This document shows, piece after piece, positions 1 through 6,347 of a stretch of DNA of 21,991 nt. The stretch spans positions 1 through 21,991 of the IMG/VR virus record IMGVR_UViG_3300025314_000111; one strand, written 5' to 3'. Under the pieces are notes generated by a model that made no database searches, was not told the DNA's origin, and saw only the letters and a program-made list of their open reading frames with translations. The position numbers and the translations under genes were made by a program. Origin of the DNA: a virus. Position 1 is the first letter of the stretch. Each line of letters begins with the position of its first letter.

Positions 1-57
1 GTTCAGCGCAACGTAGTCGGGAGTTCGTTGCCAAACTTTTCCATCCCCACCTACTTT

Positions 58-113
58 GCAGAGGGGTCTTCGTCCGGAGGTGGGCCTGCCGAAATCAGGA
101 TTCGAGGCGGACG
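58..113. repeat. Structured repeat, copy 1 (pseudoknot-capable)
   Basis: Copy 1 of an element shared with 239-298. Stem A pairs CGTCCG (71-76) with CGGACG (108-113), extended by T70-A114. Segment CTGC (86-89) in the loop of stem A can pair with GCAG (58-61) outside it, giving an H-type pseudoknot topology on either strand. An alternative inner hairpin, CCTG (85-88) with CAGG (96-99), competes with it. The conserved loop core reads CCTGCCGAAATCA. Function and functional strand are unknown. Confidence 0.55.
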
Positions 114-117
114 ATAA

Positions 118-141
118 TTTACTTTAGACACGGAAAGTAAA
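118..141. terminator. AT-rich hairpin, possible bidirectional terminator
   Basis: TTTACTTT (118-125) and AAAGTAAA (134-141) form a perfect 8-base-pair stem with an 8-base loop. It lies about 160 bases past the lysozyme stop on the late transcript, just before repeat copy 1. The stem is AT-rich and has no long T-run after it, so a terminator role is only a possibility; a protein-binding dyad is the alternative. Confidence 0.3.
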
Positions 142-238
142 ATAGTGGAAACAGTAGTTTACGCTTGAGAACTGTTCGGCACTTCCACAGGAAGAGCCTT
201 GAGCACATCGTCAAGATGAAGACATTCCTTGAGATTGG

Positions 239-298
239 GGCAGAGAGGAAGTGCCGTCCGGGGCGGAACCTGCCGAGATCAAGCCAGAAGCGGACGGC
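239..298. repeat. Structured repeat, copy 2 (pseudoknot-capable)
   Basis: Copy 2 of the element at 58-113. Stem A is 8 pairs: GCCGTCCG (253-260) with CGGACGGC (291-298). The loop segment CTGCC (270-274) can pair with GGCAG (239-243). Spacing matches copy 1: 9 bases from stem A to the loop segment in both, and 17 versus 18 bases from there to the second arm. Pair C254-G297 replaces T70-A114 of copy 1, a compensatory change. On the minus strand the element begins two bases after the lysozyme stop codon. Confidence 0.55.
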
Positions 299-300
299 GA

Positions 301-723
301 TTAAAATTCTTTTCCAGTTTCCATCATCACAGCCAATCTTTCAGCCCGCACGCCGACCTGGGTGTACCATCGAGAGTCTCTCATGCCGGAAGCAGCCAAC
401 GTATAGTTGCCTTCTCGCATGTTGAAAAGCGTATTTTTGAACGTCATCAATGTTCCAATGCCCATATTGAAGCACATATTTGCCAGCACACGTTGACGCG
501 GCTCGTTCATTGTTCTCCACCAACCCAGTTGACGGTCAAGTTCCTGGAGAACCTCTGCAATGTCGTTTGCAAGCAGGTATGTTGCTTCGTCCTCGGATAT
601 CCCCCGATCCGTGAGATTACGCCCGATGCCAATTGTGGTCTTTCCGACGGAATCCAAGTAGGGCTTCAAGCGGAGTCCCTCATCTCGCGTCAATTCAGCC
701 GCGAGCAATGTCAGATCAGGCAT
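301..723 (-). CDS. Endolysin, T4-type lysozyme (GH24)
   Basis: Peptidoglycan muramidase that cuts the MurNAc-GlcNAc bond at the end of infection. The N-terminus has the family signature: E15 in RDEGLRLKPY, D24 in YLDSVG and T30 in KTTIGIG. The spacing (+9, +15) is the same as the E11-D20-T26 catalytic triad of T4 lysozyme. At 140 residues it is slightly shorter than T4 lysozyme (164). There is no signal peptide or signal-anchor segment, so it should stay in the cytoplasm until a holin opens the membrane. It starts inside the end of the upstream holin-like gene (8-base overlap) behind a GGAAGGA-type ribosome site, and it is the last gene of the late operon. Confidence 0.95.
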   Translation of the reverse strand: MPDLTLLAAELTRDEGLRLKPYLDSVGKTTIGIGRNLTDRGISEDEATYLLANDIAEVLQELDRQLGWWRTMNEPRQRVLANMCFNMGIGTLMTFKNTLFNMREGNYTLAASGMRDSRWYTQVGVRAERLAVMMETGKEF

Positions 724-1114
724 CCTTTTTTCCTTCCGCTACTTCATTGGCCCTTGCTTTGATTTTCCAATACCAACTGAAGAGATAATCTGCCCCCATG
801 TAGATGACTGAGGCAGTCGCTATATAGTCCAGCCAGTAGGCAAAGGGTCCAAATGTCATCGTATCAATGCCTAGGAGCCTCGCCATAGCTCCATATTCGA
901 ACGACCGAAGAAAGATGAGGGCAATGATGAAGTTGAGTGTTCTAATCGTTTCTGGCGAAAGTGGCTGGTTCTTGAACAGCGTATAACCCAATTCCTTAAC
1001 AATACCAAAGACGCCTTTCGCGGAGATGCCTTTGATGACCTCAATGACCGCCGTGACGAACATCATAAAGACCACAAGCTGAATGGCCGAAAGTCCAAAT
1101 TGTGTAAAGTCCAT
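716..1114 (-). CDS. Holin-like membrane protein
   Basis: Hydrophobic 132-residue protein with about three predicted membrane spans: residues ~10-29 (IQLVVFMMFVTAVIEVIKG), ~58-76 (IRTLNFIIALIFLRSFEY) and ~92-112 (YWLDYIATASVIYMGADYLF). The tail is charged and lysine-rich. I do not recognise a specific holin family. The role is inferred from the direct overlap with the lysozyme gene, which encodes an enzyme without its own export signal and therefore needs a pore. The start is ATG at 1114 with AAGGAG about ten bases upstream. The alternative is another inner-membrane lysis regulator or antiholin. Confidence 0.65.
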   Translation of the reverse strand: MDFTQFGLSAIQLVVFMMFVTAVIEVIKGISAKGVFGIVKELGYTLFKNQPLSPETIRTLNFIIALIFLRSFEYGAMARLLGIDTMTFGPFAYWLDYIATASVIYMGADYLFSWYWKIKARANEVAEGKKDA

Positions 1115-1120
1115 AACCCG

Positions 1121-1555
1121 TTACTCCTTCGTTTGTGAGCCTAATTCCGGTATTTTCATGACAATACTTTCGCGCGTCTCTTTGTCGTAGATGAATAACT
1201 TTTGACGGCCTTGCATGACATAGACAGTAAAGAGAGGATCATAATAGCCATAGAGCTTGCCGTCAATCCGTATTTCGTTTGGCTTCTCTCCTGTCGAGGC
1301 GTATGCCTCCGGCATGATCGAGAACCTCCAACCCGTGTCCTCATCCAGTGGAAGTGCCTTTTCGATCTTCACTTTGGCCGAAGTGAAATAATCCCATCCG
1401 ACGTAGATAGGCCCTACGGCCATGAGCATCAGGACAAGCAGTGTCTTCAAGGTATGTTTCAAGAGGAAAAACTTCACTCCGATAAATATGTAGTTGATCG
1501 CCTCAGATGTGTCTCTGGCTTCCATCAATGAGACATCCGGCTTTTTAGGACTCAT
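1121..1555 (-). CDS. Single-span membrane protein of the lysis region
   Basis: A 144-residue protein of unrecognised family. The open frame extends much further upstream, but the ATG at 1555 is preferred: it overlaps the upstream stop as ATGA and has AAGGAG six bases before it, while the longer version would lie across the neighbouring gene in another frame. A hydrophobic stretch at about residues 20-53 (INYIFIGVKFFLLKH then LLVLMLMAVGPIYVGW) fits one or two spans. The rest is a polar domain of about 90 residues that includes DGKLYGYYDPLFTVYVMQGR. The position between a second membrane protein and the holin-like gene suggests a role in lysis or its timing; a spanin is possible but not shown. 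Confidence 0.65.
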   Translation of the reverse strand: MSPKKPDVSLMEARDTSEAINYIFIGVKFFLLKHTLKTLLVLMLMAVGPIYVGWDYFTSAKVKIEKALPLDEDTGWRFSIMPEAYASTGEKPNEIRIDGKLYGYYDPLFTVYVMQGRQKLFIYDKETRESIVMKIPELGSQTKE

Positions 1556-1878
1556 TGTTTTCTCCTTCGTTTGAGGCCAGCAAGGTCTTCCCTGTGAATC
1601 TGTCGGTCCATTGCAAGGCCAAGATTCTTGTCGATCTTTTCCAATCGTTCCCGTGAGTCTCCAAATCCCATTGCCATGAGTTCTTTCATGTCCGTCGTGT
1701 TTGCGGCTATCGTTGTCAAGGACATCTCGATATTCTTTGTCGATCCGTTGAATGTCTTCGTCCGCAAGCCAATCACGGAGCGAACGATGAGCAGGATAAT
1801 ATAGAGGCCGAGCGTCGAAAGACTTCCGACGCTGATAATCTGCACCCACAGCGGAGCGTGTTGAAGGAATTCAAGCAT
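1552..1878 (-). CDS. Small membrane-anchored coiled-coil protein
   Basis: A 108-residue protein with an N-terminal hydrophobic span at about residues 11-36 (VQIISVGSLSTLGLYIILLI). A polar, probably helical C-terminal region follows (about 45-108), rich in charged residues and ending KRRRKQ. This outline resembles small phage holin or inner-membrane spanin-like proteins, but no family motif is visible. It is the first gene of the putative four-gene lysis cassette, just after the long fibre gene, and overlaps the next gene by ATGA. The ribosome site is weak (AAAGGGGG about ten bases from the ATG). Confidence 0.65.
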   Translation of the reverse strand: MLEFLQHAPLWVQIISVGSLSTLGLYIILLIVRSVIGLRTKTFNGSTKNIEMSLTTIAANTTDMKELMAMGFGDSRERLEKIDKNLGLAMDRQIHREDLAGLKRRRKQ

Positions 1879-1901
1879 GGCGATTATTGCCCCCTTTGTT
1901 T

Positions 1902-3824
1902 TTATTTGAATCTGCTGTATGAGAACTTCAGTCCGCTTGTTGTTCCAGCCTGTCTCAGCACAATCAAGCTGTCAGCTTTGGCATAATAGGACATTTGATC
2001 GTCCGCTACCGGCAATGTCTCGGTTCCGCTTGCGTTTCGGTGACTGACCGTGTACTTGTCTGTTGAGAGCGCGCCCGCGATATAGACTGCGGCTCGCGTT
2101 GCAGTCGTGGTGAAGGCCGAAGTGTCCGCTACGTCGCCATCAACATCAAGACTACCTGTCATCGTTACCGTAGTGCCGGAGAGTCCTGCGGCGACGGTAA
2201 GTGCGCCCGCCTTAGAGAGAGTGAAAATATCGGATGATTCAACACTGTCCGCACGAATTGAAAAGGTTCTATTTGATTCGTTGGCATCGTTATCAATCAC
2301 AAAGATATGGGATGCCCGCGAAGTGTAATTCAGGTTGGCGGTTTTTTCAAAGATGGCGTTTTCTGCGTTTGTCTCGGTAGCGTCTGCGCCATCAATTATA
2401 ATCTTTGCCATACCACCGGAAGCCACGACAATATCCCCCCCGCCGAAGATTCCATAAGAACTTGCCGTTACCGTAGTGCCGGAGATGGGACCTGCAAATG
2501 AACTTGTTCCCGTCCCATTCACTATCAATTCATCGCCAACAATCAGATCATTGTTGATTGTGGTCGTCCCCGTGAGTGCGCCCATGCTTATCGTAGTTGC
2601 AGCTCCGAAGGCATTTATCGTCGTAGGGGTTACGTTGAGCAATGCAAACGTAGTCTGCGTAGTTGTTAAGTCACCACCATTTACCGCCACATCACCTGCG
2701 ATGGTAGCAAGTCCCGTCACCGTCAGCGAATCATCCACCACCACTGACGTAAGCGAATTACGGATTGTGTCCAGCAAAGCAATGCCGCCTACTGTAACAT
2801 CGCCCACTGTAGCGACCGTCCCCGTGAATGAGGCCGCGCTTGATATGGTCTGGAGGTTGATGGTGCTATTGAACGTCTGCGCTTGCGTGAAAGTGTTGGT
2901 TTTGTCCTGATAGGCGATACGAGTCGAGTCAACGTAAGCAGCCGAGCCGAGTGAAGATATGCTGGCCTTGAGTGAATTCTGGTAGAGCGTCGTCAGTCCT
3001 GAAAGAGCTGTCGTTGTGTCAGCAGAGAGCGTCCACGTTCTGTCGGCTGACAAATCTTGAGCGCCTGCCGACGAAGCCAATGGAGCATTGGCCGCCACCG
3101 TCAACATGCGCGTCATGGGAGTCTTGCCGTCTAACTCCCACTGCATGGCAACGAGAGAGGTGGTATCGGAGTTAAGAAGAAACTTCGTCGTGTCGGACAA
3201 GGCTGAACCCATGCGGATCACGCGACCGTTCAGATACGTGGAAAGGAGTGAATCGTAGTGGCTTGCCCTCCATGGTAGCACTGCAGAACCAAGCGCATAC
3301 GTTGAGGCGGCTGAGGGGAGAACATTGCCCGTGAAATTTGTGCTCGCCGAATCAATGCTGACTTCTATTTCACCTCCACTTCCATCGGATTTTGCAAGAT
3401 AGAAGCTGATTGTCCCCGTTGTCGAGGCATCCTTGCCCCATGCACCGAGCACGGCATTGCCGGTCGAGGGTTGATAATAGAATTTTGCAGACGCTACACC
3501 GGCAAGAGACCCCTGCGCAGTCGATTGCAGATTGCCGGTCATGGTCCAATCGCCGACGAGCGTATCGCCCGTGACTGTGCCATCAACGGTGAGGTTCGAC
3601 GTCAATCGAAGAGCTGTAATGATCGAGTCGATGGATAACGTTCCGTCAATCGCCACATTGCCGCTAAACTTTCCGATGCGCACGAAAAGACTATCCCATC
3701 GTTTATCGAATCGTCCCAAATCAAATCCGTAATCAGTATTTGGAACAGGATTGGCGCGGAAGAGATAATCCTGGCTGAAAGCCAACATGGGGAACAACAG
3801 TAATATGTACAATGCGTGTCTCAT
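1902..3824 (-). CDS. Long tail fibre-like protein with Sec signal peptide
   Basis: A 640-residue protein rich in Thr, Ser, Gly, Ala and Asp. It has degenerate beta-repeats such as TGLATIAGDVAVNGGDL, SGTTVTASSYGIFGGGDIVV and SGTTVTMTGSLDVDGDV, the composition of elongated trimeric phage fibres. The N-terminus is a textbook signal peptide: R2, H3, a hydrophobic core, then LAFSQ at 15-19. This is odd for a virion protein assembled in the cytoplasm. The C-terminal ~60 residues (after RAAVYIAGALSTDKY) differ from the repeats and could be the receptor-binding tip. It begins by ATGA overlap with the second tail-tip paralog and precedes the lysis genes, the usual place for a fibre. The structural role is inferred from composition and position. 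Confidence 0.7.
   Translation of the reverse strand: MRHALYILLLFPMLAFSQDYLFRANPVPNTDYGFDLGRFDKRWDSLFVRIGKFSGNVAIDGTLSIDSIITALRLTSNLTVDGTVTGDTLVGDWTMTGNLQSTAQGSLAGVASAKFYYQPSTGNAVLGAWGKDASTTGTISFYLAKSDGSGGEIEVSIDSASTNFTGNVLPSAASTYALGSAVLPWRASHYDSLLSTYLNGRVIRMGSALSDTTKFLLNSDTTSLVAMQWELDGKTPMTRMLTVAANAPLASSAGAQDLSADRTWTLSADTTTALSGLTTLYQNSLKASISSLGSAAYVDSTRIAYQDKTNTFTQAQTFNSTINLQTISSAASFTGTVATVGDVTVGGIALLDTIRNSLTSVVVDDSLTVTGLATIAGDVAVNGGDLTTTQTTFALLNVTPTTINAFGAATTISMGALTGTTTINNDLIVGDELIVNGTGTSSFAGPISGTTVTASSYGIFGGGDIVVASGGMAKIIIDGADATETNAENAIFEKTANLNYTSRASHIFVIDNDANESNRTFSIRADSVESSDIFTLSKAGALTVAAGLSGTTVTMTGSLDVDGDVADTSAFTTTATRAAVYIAGALSTDKYTVSHRNASGTETLPVADDQMSYYAKADSLIVLRQAGTTSGLKFSYSRFK
2163..2485 (-). 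repeat. In-frame direct repeat inside the fibre gene
   Basis: The 20-base word CGTTACCGTAGTGCCGGAGA occurs exactly at 2163-2182 and again at 2466-2485. The offset is 303 bases, or 101 codons, so both copies encode the same SGTTVT stretch in the same frame. This supports growth of the fibre shaft by segmental duplication or recombination. Confidence 0.7.
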
Positions 3825-4549
3825 TTGGCCTGTAATCCGATAACAACTTGGGCATAAAACAATCCATCAGAATATGCGTTGCCTATGTCGGAATGTGCGA
3901 CGGTAAAGCTTATGTCTGTCCCCGATTGCGTCACATCGCCAATACGATTGATGAGACAATCCTGACGTTCAATCAACATGACCGATACGACCCATGACGC
4001 AAGATTAATCGCCGGATAGGCTGCTCCCGTATCATCCGTAGCCAATGCCCCGGCGTTTGTCGTCAATGTCTGTGGACTTGCTTCTGTCCCTGTGATTTCT
4101 ACCCACGTTTTAATATACAAGGTTTCTGTCTCTACCGGTTCAAGTGAGTCGGGCCACGTTTGATAAATGACATTTTCTTTGAGCAGCACTTCGTAATATG
4201 GTGCGAGCTTGGTTTCCCAAAGCCAAAGATTCTCGAACCCCGCAACATCCGCGAGAACGCAATGGACTGCCGCAAAGACTCCCATGTCTATCCATCGCGT
4301 GGAGCTTTGCAAAAAATTCAGCATGAAGAGACGATCCGCAGCAGTTTGTAGGACTCCGATTCTCGCCAAGATGATACGTCGGAATCCCTTGATCTCTTCG
4401 ATCAGTGACCCATCCTGCGCCTCGAACTGCAAAGGAGGAACAAATTCCACCTCGTCGGGATCGTCCAACCCCTTTGTGTAGAGCAAGGGCAATGTCCGCG
4501 AATAAGTCGTCGCGCCTGATCGATATTTGAACGTAATGGTCGATGACAC
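3821..4549 (-). CDS. Tail-tip protein, paralog B of a tandem pair
   Basis: A 242-residue protein of unrecognised family, clearly homologous to its upstream neighbour. Residues ~29-83 (DDPDEVEFVPPLQ to AADRLFMLNFL) align without gaps to residues ~164-218 of the neighbour and share DGS..E.IKGFRR, GV...AADR and other positions. A second matching stretch is DVAGFENLWLWETKL versus DIGGYENEWKFDCSL. After the shared core it carries about 100 extra residues, beta-rich and ending FYAQVVIGLQAK. It uses a GTG start directly after the upstream TAA and overlaps the fibre gene by ATGA. The position between hub and fibre suggests a distal tail or fibre-attachment role. Confidence 0.6.
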   Translation of the reverse strand: MSSTITFKYRSGATTYSRTLPLLYTKGLDDPDEVEFVPPLQFEAQDGSLIEEIKGFRRIILARIGVLQTAADRLFMLNFLQSSTRWIDMGVFAAVHCVLADVAGFENLWLWETKLAPYYEVLLKENVIYQTWPDSLEPVETETLYIKTWVEITGTEASPQTLTTNAGALATDDTGAAYPAINLASWVVSVMLIERQDCLINRIGDVTQSGTDISFTVAHSDIGNAYSDGLFYAQVVIGLQAK

Positions 4550-5359
4550 TTAAACTGGGAATGTTGTTCTGATCGACGGTTCTTGAAGTGAGAATGTGAA
4601 ATACCGCAAGAGACTGCAATCGAATTTCCATTCGTTTTCGTATCCCCCAATGTCCTGTAAAGCTAGGGGCACATTGACCTCGGTTAGATAATCGACGGTT
4701 CGATCATTGTCGATCATCCAATAGAGTATTCTCTTTCTGTCTGCGGCAGCTGCTACGACTCCGACATCTAGCCAAATCTTCCGTCGGAATCCTTTAATGC
4801 CCTCATCCATCGATCCGTCAACATATGTATTTTGGATCTGCGGCCAGAAACCGACCGAATCAGGATCGGACATACCTCGTTCGCCGAGAACTGTGAGTTC
4901 CACATATTCTGCGAAAGGCTCAAGTTCAAACCAGATATTCCCGCCTCCCCCGGTCGTAACGGCTATTTGGAAAGCAGTCGTTGCCGTCAGACAGGTGAAC
5001 GTGAAATGAAATGCCGTCCAGGTATCCGTGACACATGTCAGGGTTGAAGACTCCACGCCGCCCGTCTTTAGCTGTGCTGTGAGGGCCGATGCTGCATAGA
5101 GCCAGATTGAAACGCAGTATTGATTCCCGACAGTAAATGTTGCGTTGTTCCCGGAGGCCAGAGAACCGTAGTTCGTTGTAAAATCTCCGGTCCCAGAGGC
5201 AGCAACTTTGAAGGACTTCGTTCCTGCATGCGCATGGGTGGCATCGGCGGTGACAACATGCGTCCCGCCGTCCACCCAATTCGTATCCACCTCGCCGTCC
5301 CGATCAGCGAGGACAGGCTTGGCTGTGAATCCATATTTTAGCCGAAGAGTATCAGCCAC
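4550..5359 (-). CDS. Tail-tip protein, paralog A with carbohydrate-binding-like insertion
   Basis: A 269-residue protein. The shared core with paralog B is split: an N-terminal strand (LRLKYGF, residues 5-11) matches ITFKYRS of the paralog, and the rest of the core resumes at about residue 150 (EYVELTVLGERGMSDPDSV). Between them lie about 130 residues that look like a jelly-roll carbohydrate-binding module: THAHAGTKSFKVAASGTG, then YCVSIWLYAAS, WTAFHFTFT and GNIWFELEPF, the pattern of CBM4/9-type folds. I infer an insertion of a glycan-binding domain into a tail-tip scaffold. It starts with GTG one base after the stop of the upstream gene and has no clear ribosome site, so it is probably translationally coupled. 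Confidence 0.6.
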   Translation of the reverse strand: MADTLRLKYGFTAKPVLADRDGEVDTNWVDGGTHVVTADATHAHAGTKSFKVAASGTGDFTTNYGSLASGNNATFTVGNQYCVSIWLYAASALTAQLKTGGVESSTLTCVTDTWTAFHFTFTCLTATTAFQIAVTTGGGGNIWFELEPFAEYVELTVLGERGMSDPDSVGFWPQIQNTYVDGSMDEGIKGFRRKIWLDVGVVAAAADRKRILYWMIDNDRTVDYLTEVNVPLALQDIGGYENEWKFDCSLLRYFTFSLQEPSIRTTFPV

Positions 5360-5360
5360 G

Positions 5361-6332
5361 TCACGCTACCACGCCATCAAAGCTGGAGTTGAGAATTTTT
5401 CCCTTGTGCGTGAATCGGATCACGCGGTTCTTGTCCATGTCGCCCAAAACTTCATAATTCAGACCGATGCCCACCTGGTTGTTGAGCGTAAAGGCCACAG
5501 CATCAATCATCGTTACAATGGCCTTGATTTCCAACGGCAGCATATCGTCGAGCAACAAAATATCAGCTGAATCCGTGGCCATCCAATCTATTTCAATGTT
5601 GATGTCCATCGAATTCGGCAGAAACCGTCGAAGTGAATCTTCCGTTGCCAGTTGTTCAAACGTCATCTTGACATTTTGGATGGGCGACATCGTCACGGGA
5701 CTCGATCCTCCTATCAAATCGAGGGTATACGTTGACACTCCGCAACCTCGAATATCGGTCAGTATGGGAGAACCGCCATCCGTTGCAACCGTATAGGTCC
5801 CAAAAGCGTGCATCGTCCCGCTTCCACCCGTAGCTTCAAAGTCTCCCGTCTCCAACGTAGGAGTAAAGAGCGCAATTTGATTGGCCGTTGAGATATAGAT
5901 TGACCCTTGCCACATGACCTCGACATACCTAGGGTCTTCCGGCGTGCCATCTGCTACGAGTTTTGCCTTGCAGGAGACTTGTGCGGCCGTGACTCCGACC
6001 CATCCGGCGTATGCCGCCGAAGTTGTTACTGTAGCGGCATCGGTGAGTTTGAACAGAAAAGCATTTGTCCCATCTGTCAAGGTATCGAGTTTTTCAAGTG
6101 CCGCAACCGATGTTTGCATCATCCTACAACTGGCCGTGAAATTCCAGACGGTCAGCGAACGATTGCGTCCTTGAGAATCCGAACCCTCAAAATTCTGGCA
6201 GTGAAGAACGCCTTGTGTAATGGCTCCCAATGTTTGCCATTTGCTGCCAGTGGTGTCCTTGACATAGACTGCCAGAACTGCCGCCGATTTGATATTGGCG
6301 GGACTTGCAGTAGTTACTGCTGGAAATGCCAT
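5361..6332 (-). CDS. Tail structural protein, possible tail tube
   Basis: A 323-residue, Thr- and Asp-rich beta protein with no signal peptide or membrane span. It appears to have two domains: residues ~1-150 (GAITQGVLHCQNFEGSDSQG, then YVEVMWQGSIY) and ~190-323 (TDIRGCGVSTYTLDLIGGSS, ending VIRFTHKGKI). Two-domain beta architecture and a very good ribosome site (AAGGAG six bases before the ATG) suit an abundant tail tube protein, and no other gene in the window is an obvious tube candidate. However, tube genes normally lie upstream of the chaperones and tape measure, whereas this one lies after the hub. The alternative is a distal tail or baseplate component. Confidence 0.5.
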   Translation of the reverse strand: MAFPAVTTASPANIKSAAVLAVYVKDTTGSKWQTLGAITQGVLHCQNFEGSDSQGRNRSLTVWNFTASCRMMQTSVAALEKLDTLTDGTNAFLFKLTDAATVTTSAAYAGWVGVTAAQVSCKAKLVADGTPEDPRYVEVMWQGSIYISTANQIALFTPTLETGDFEATGGSGTMHAFGTYTVATDGGSPILTDIRGCGVSTYTLDLIGGSSPVTMSPIQNVKMTFEQLATEDSLRRFLPNSMDINIEIDWMATDSADILLLDDMLPLEIKAIVTMIDAVAFTLNNQVGIGLNYEVLGDMDKNRVIRFTHKGKILNSSFDGVVA

Positions 6333-6347
6333 GATATTCTCCTTGAA

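Larger units (their letters stand above)
1..300. other. Non-coding end region beyond the lysozyme gene
   Basis: I see no convincing gene here; the plus-strand open frames that begin in this stretch run antisense through the lysozyme gene and resemble no family I know. The stretch holds two copies of a repeated pseudoknot-capable element (58-113 and 239-298) and an 8-base-pair AT-rich hairpin (118-141). A weaker 6-base inverted pair lies at 150-155 and 171-176. It lies directly 3' of the late operon, so it could hold transcription termination, a structured RNA, or a DNA site used in packaging. The sequence does not decide between these. Confidence 0.6.

Noticed and set aside
239-298. Repeat element as a known small ribozyme (hammerhead, twister, pistol, HDV-like)
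   Set aside because: The A-B-A'-B' topology recalls HDV-like pseudoknots, but the required inner helices and core sequences of these families are not recognisable by eye.
58-298. Repeat pair as a CRISPR remnant or attachment site pair
   Set aside because: Only two diverged copies about 180 bases apart with internal structure; no regular spacers, no integrase or Cas gene in the window.
165-762. Two plus-strand open frames over the left end
   Set aside because: They lie across the lysozyme gene in antisense and the second repeat copy; products show no family features and no ribosome sites were seen.
1556-1849. Long N-terminal extension of the membrane protein that ends at 1121
   Set aside because: It would overlap the 108-residue membrane gene in another frame; the ATG at 1555 has both an ATGA overlap and a strong ribosome site.
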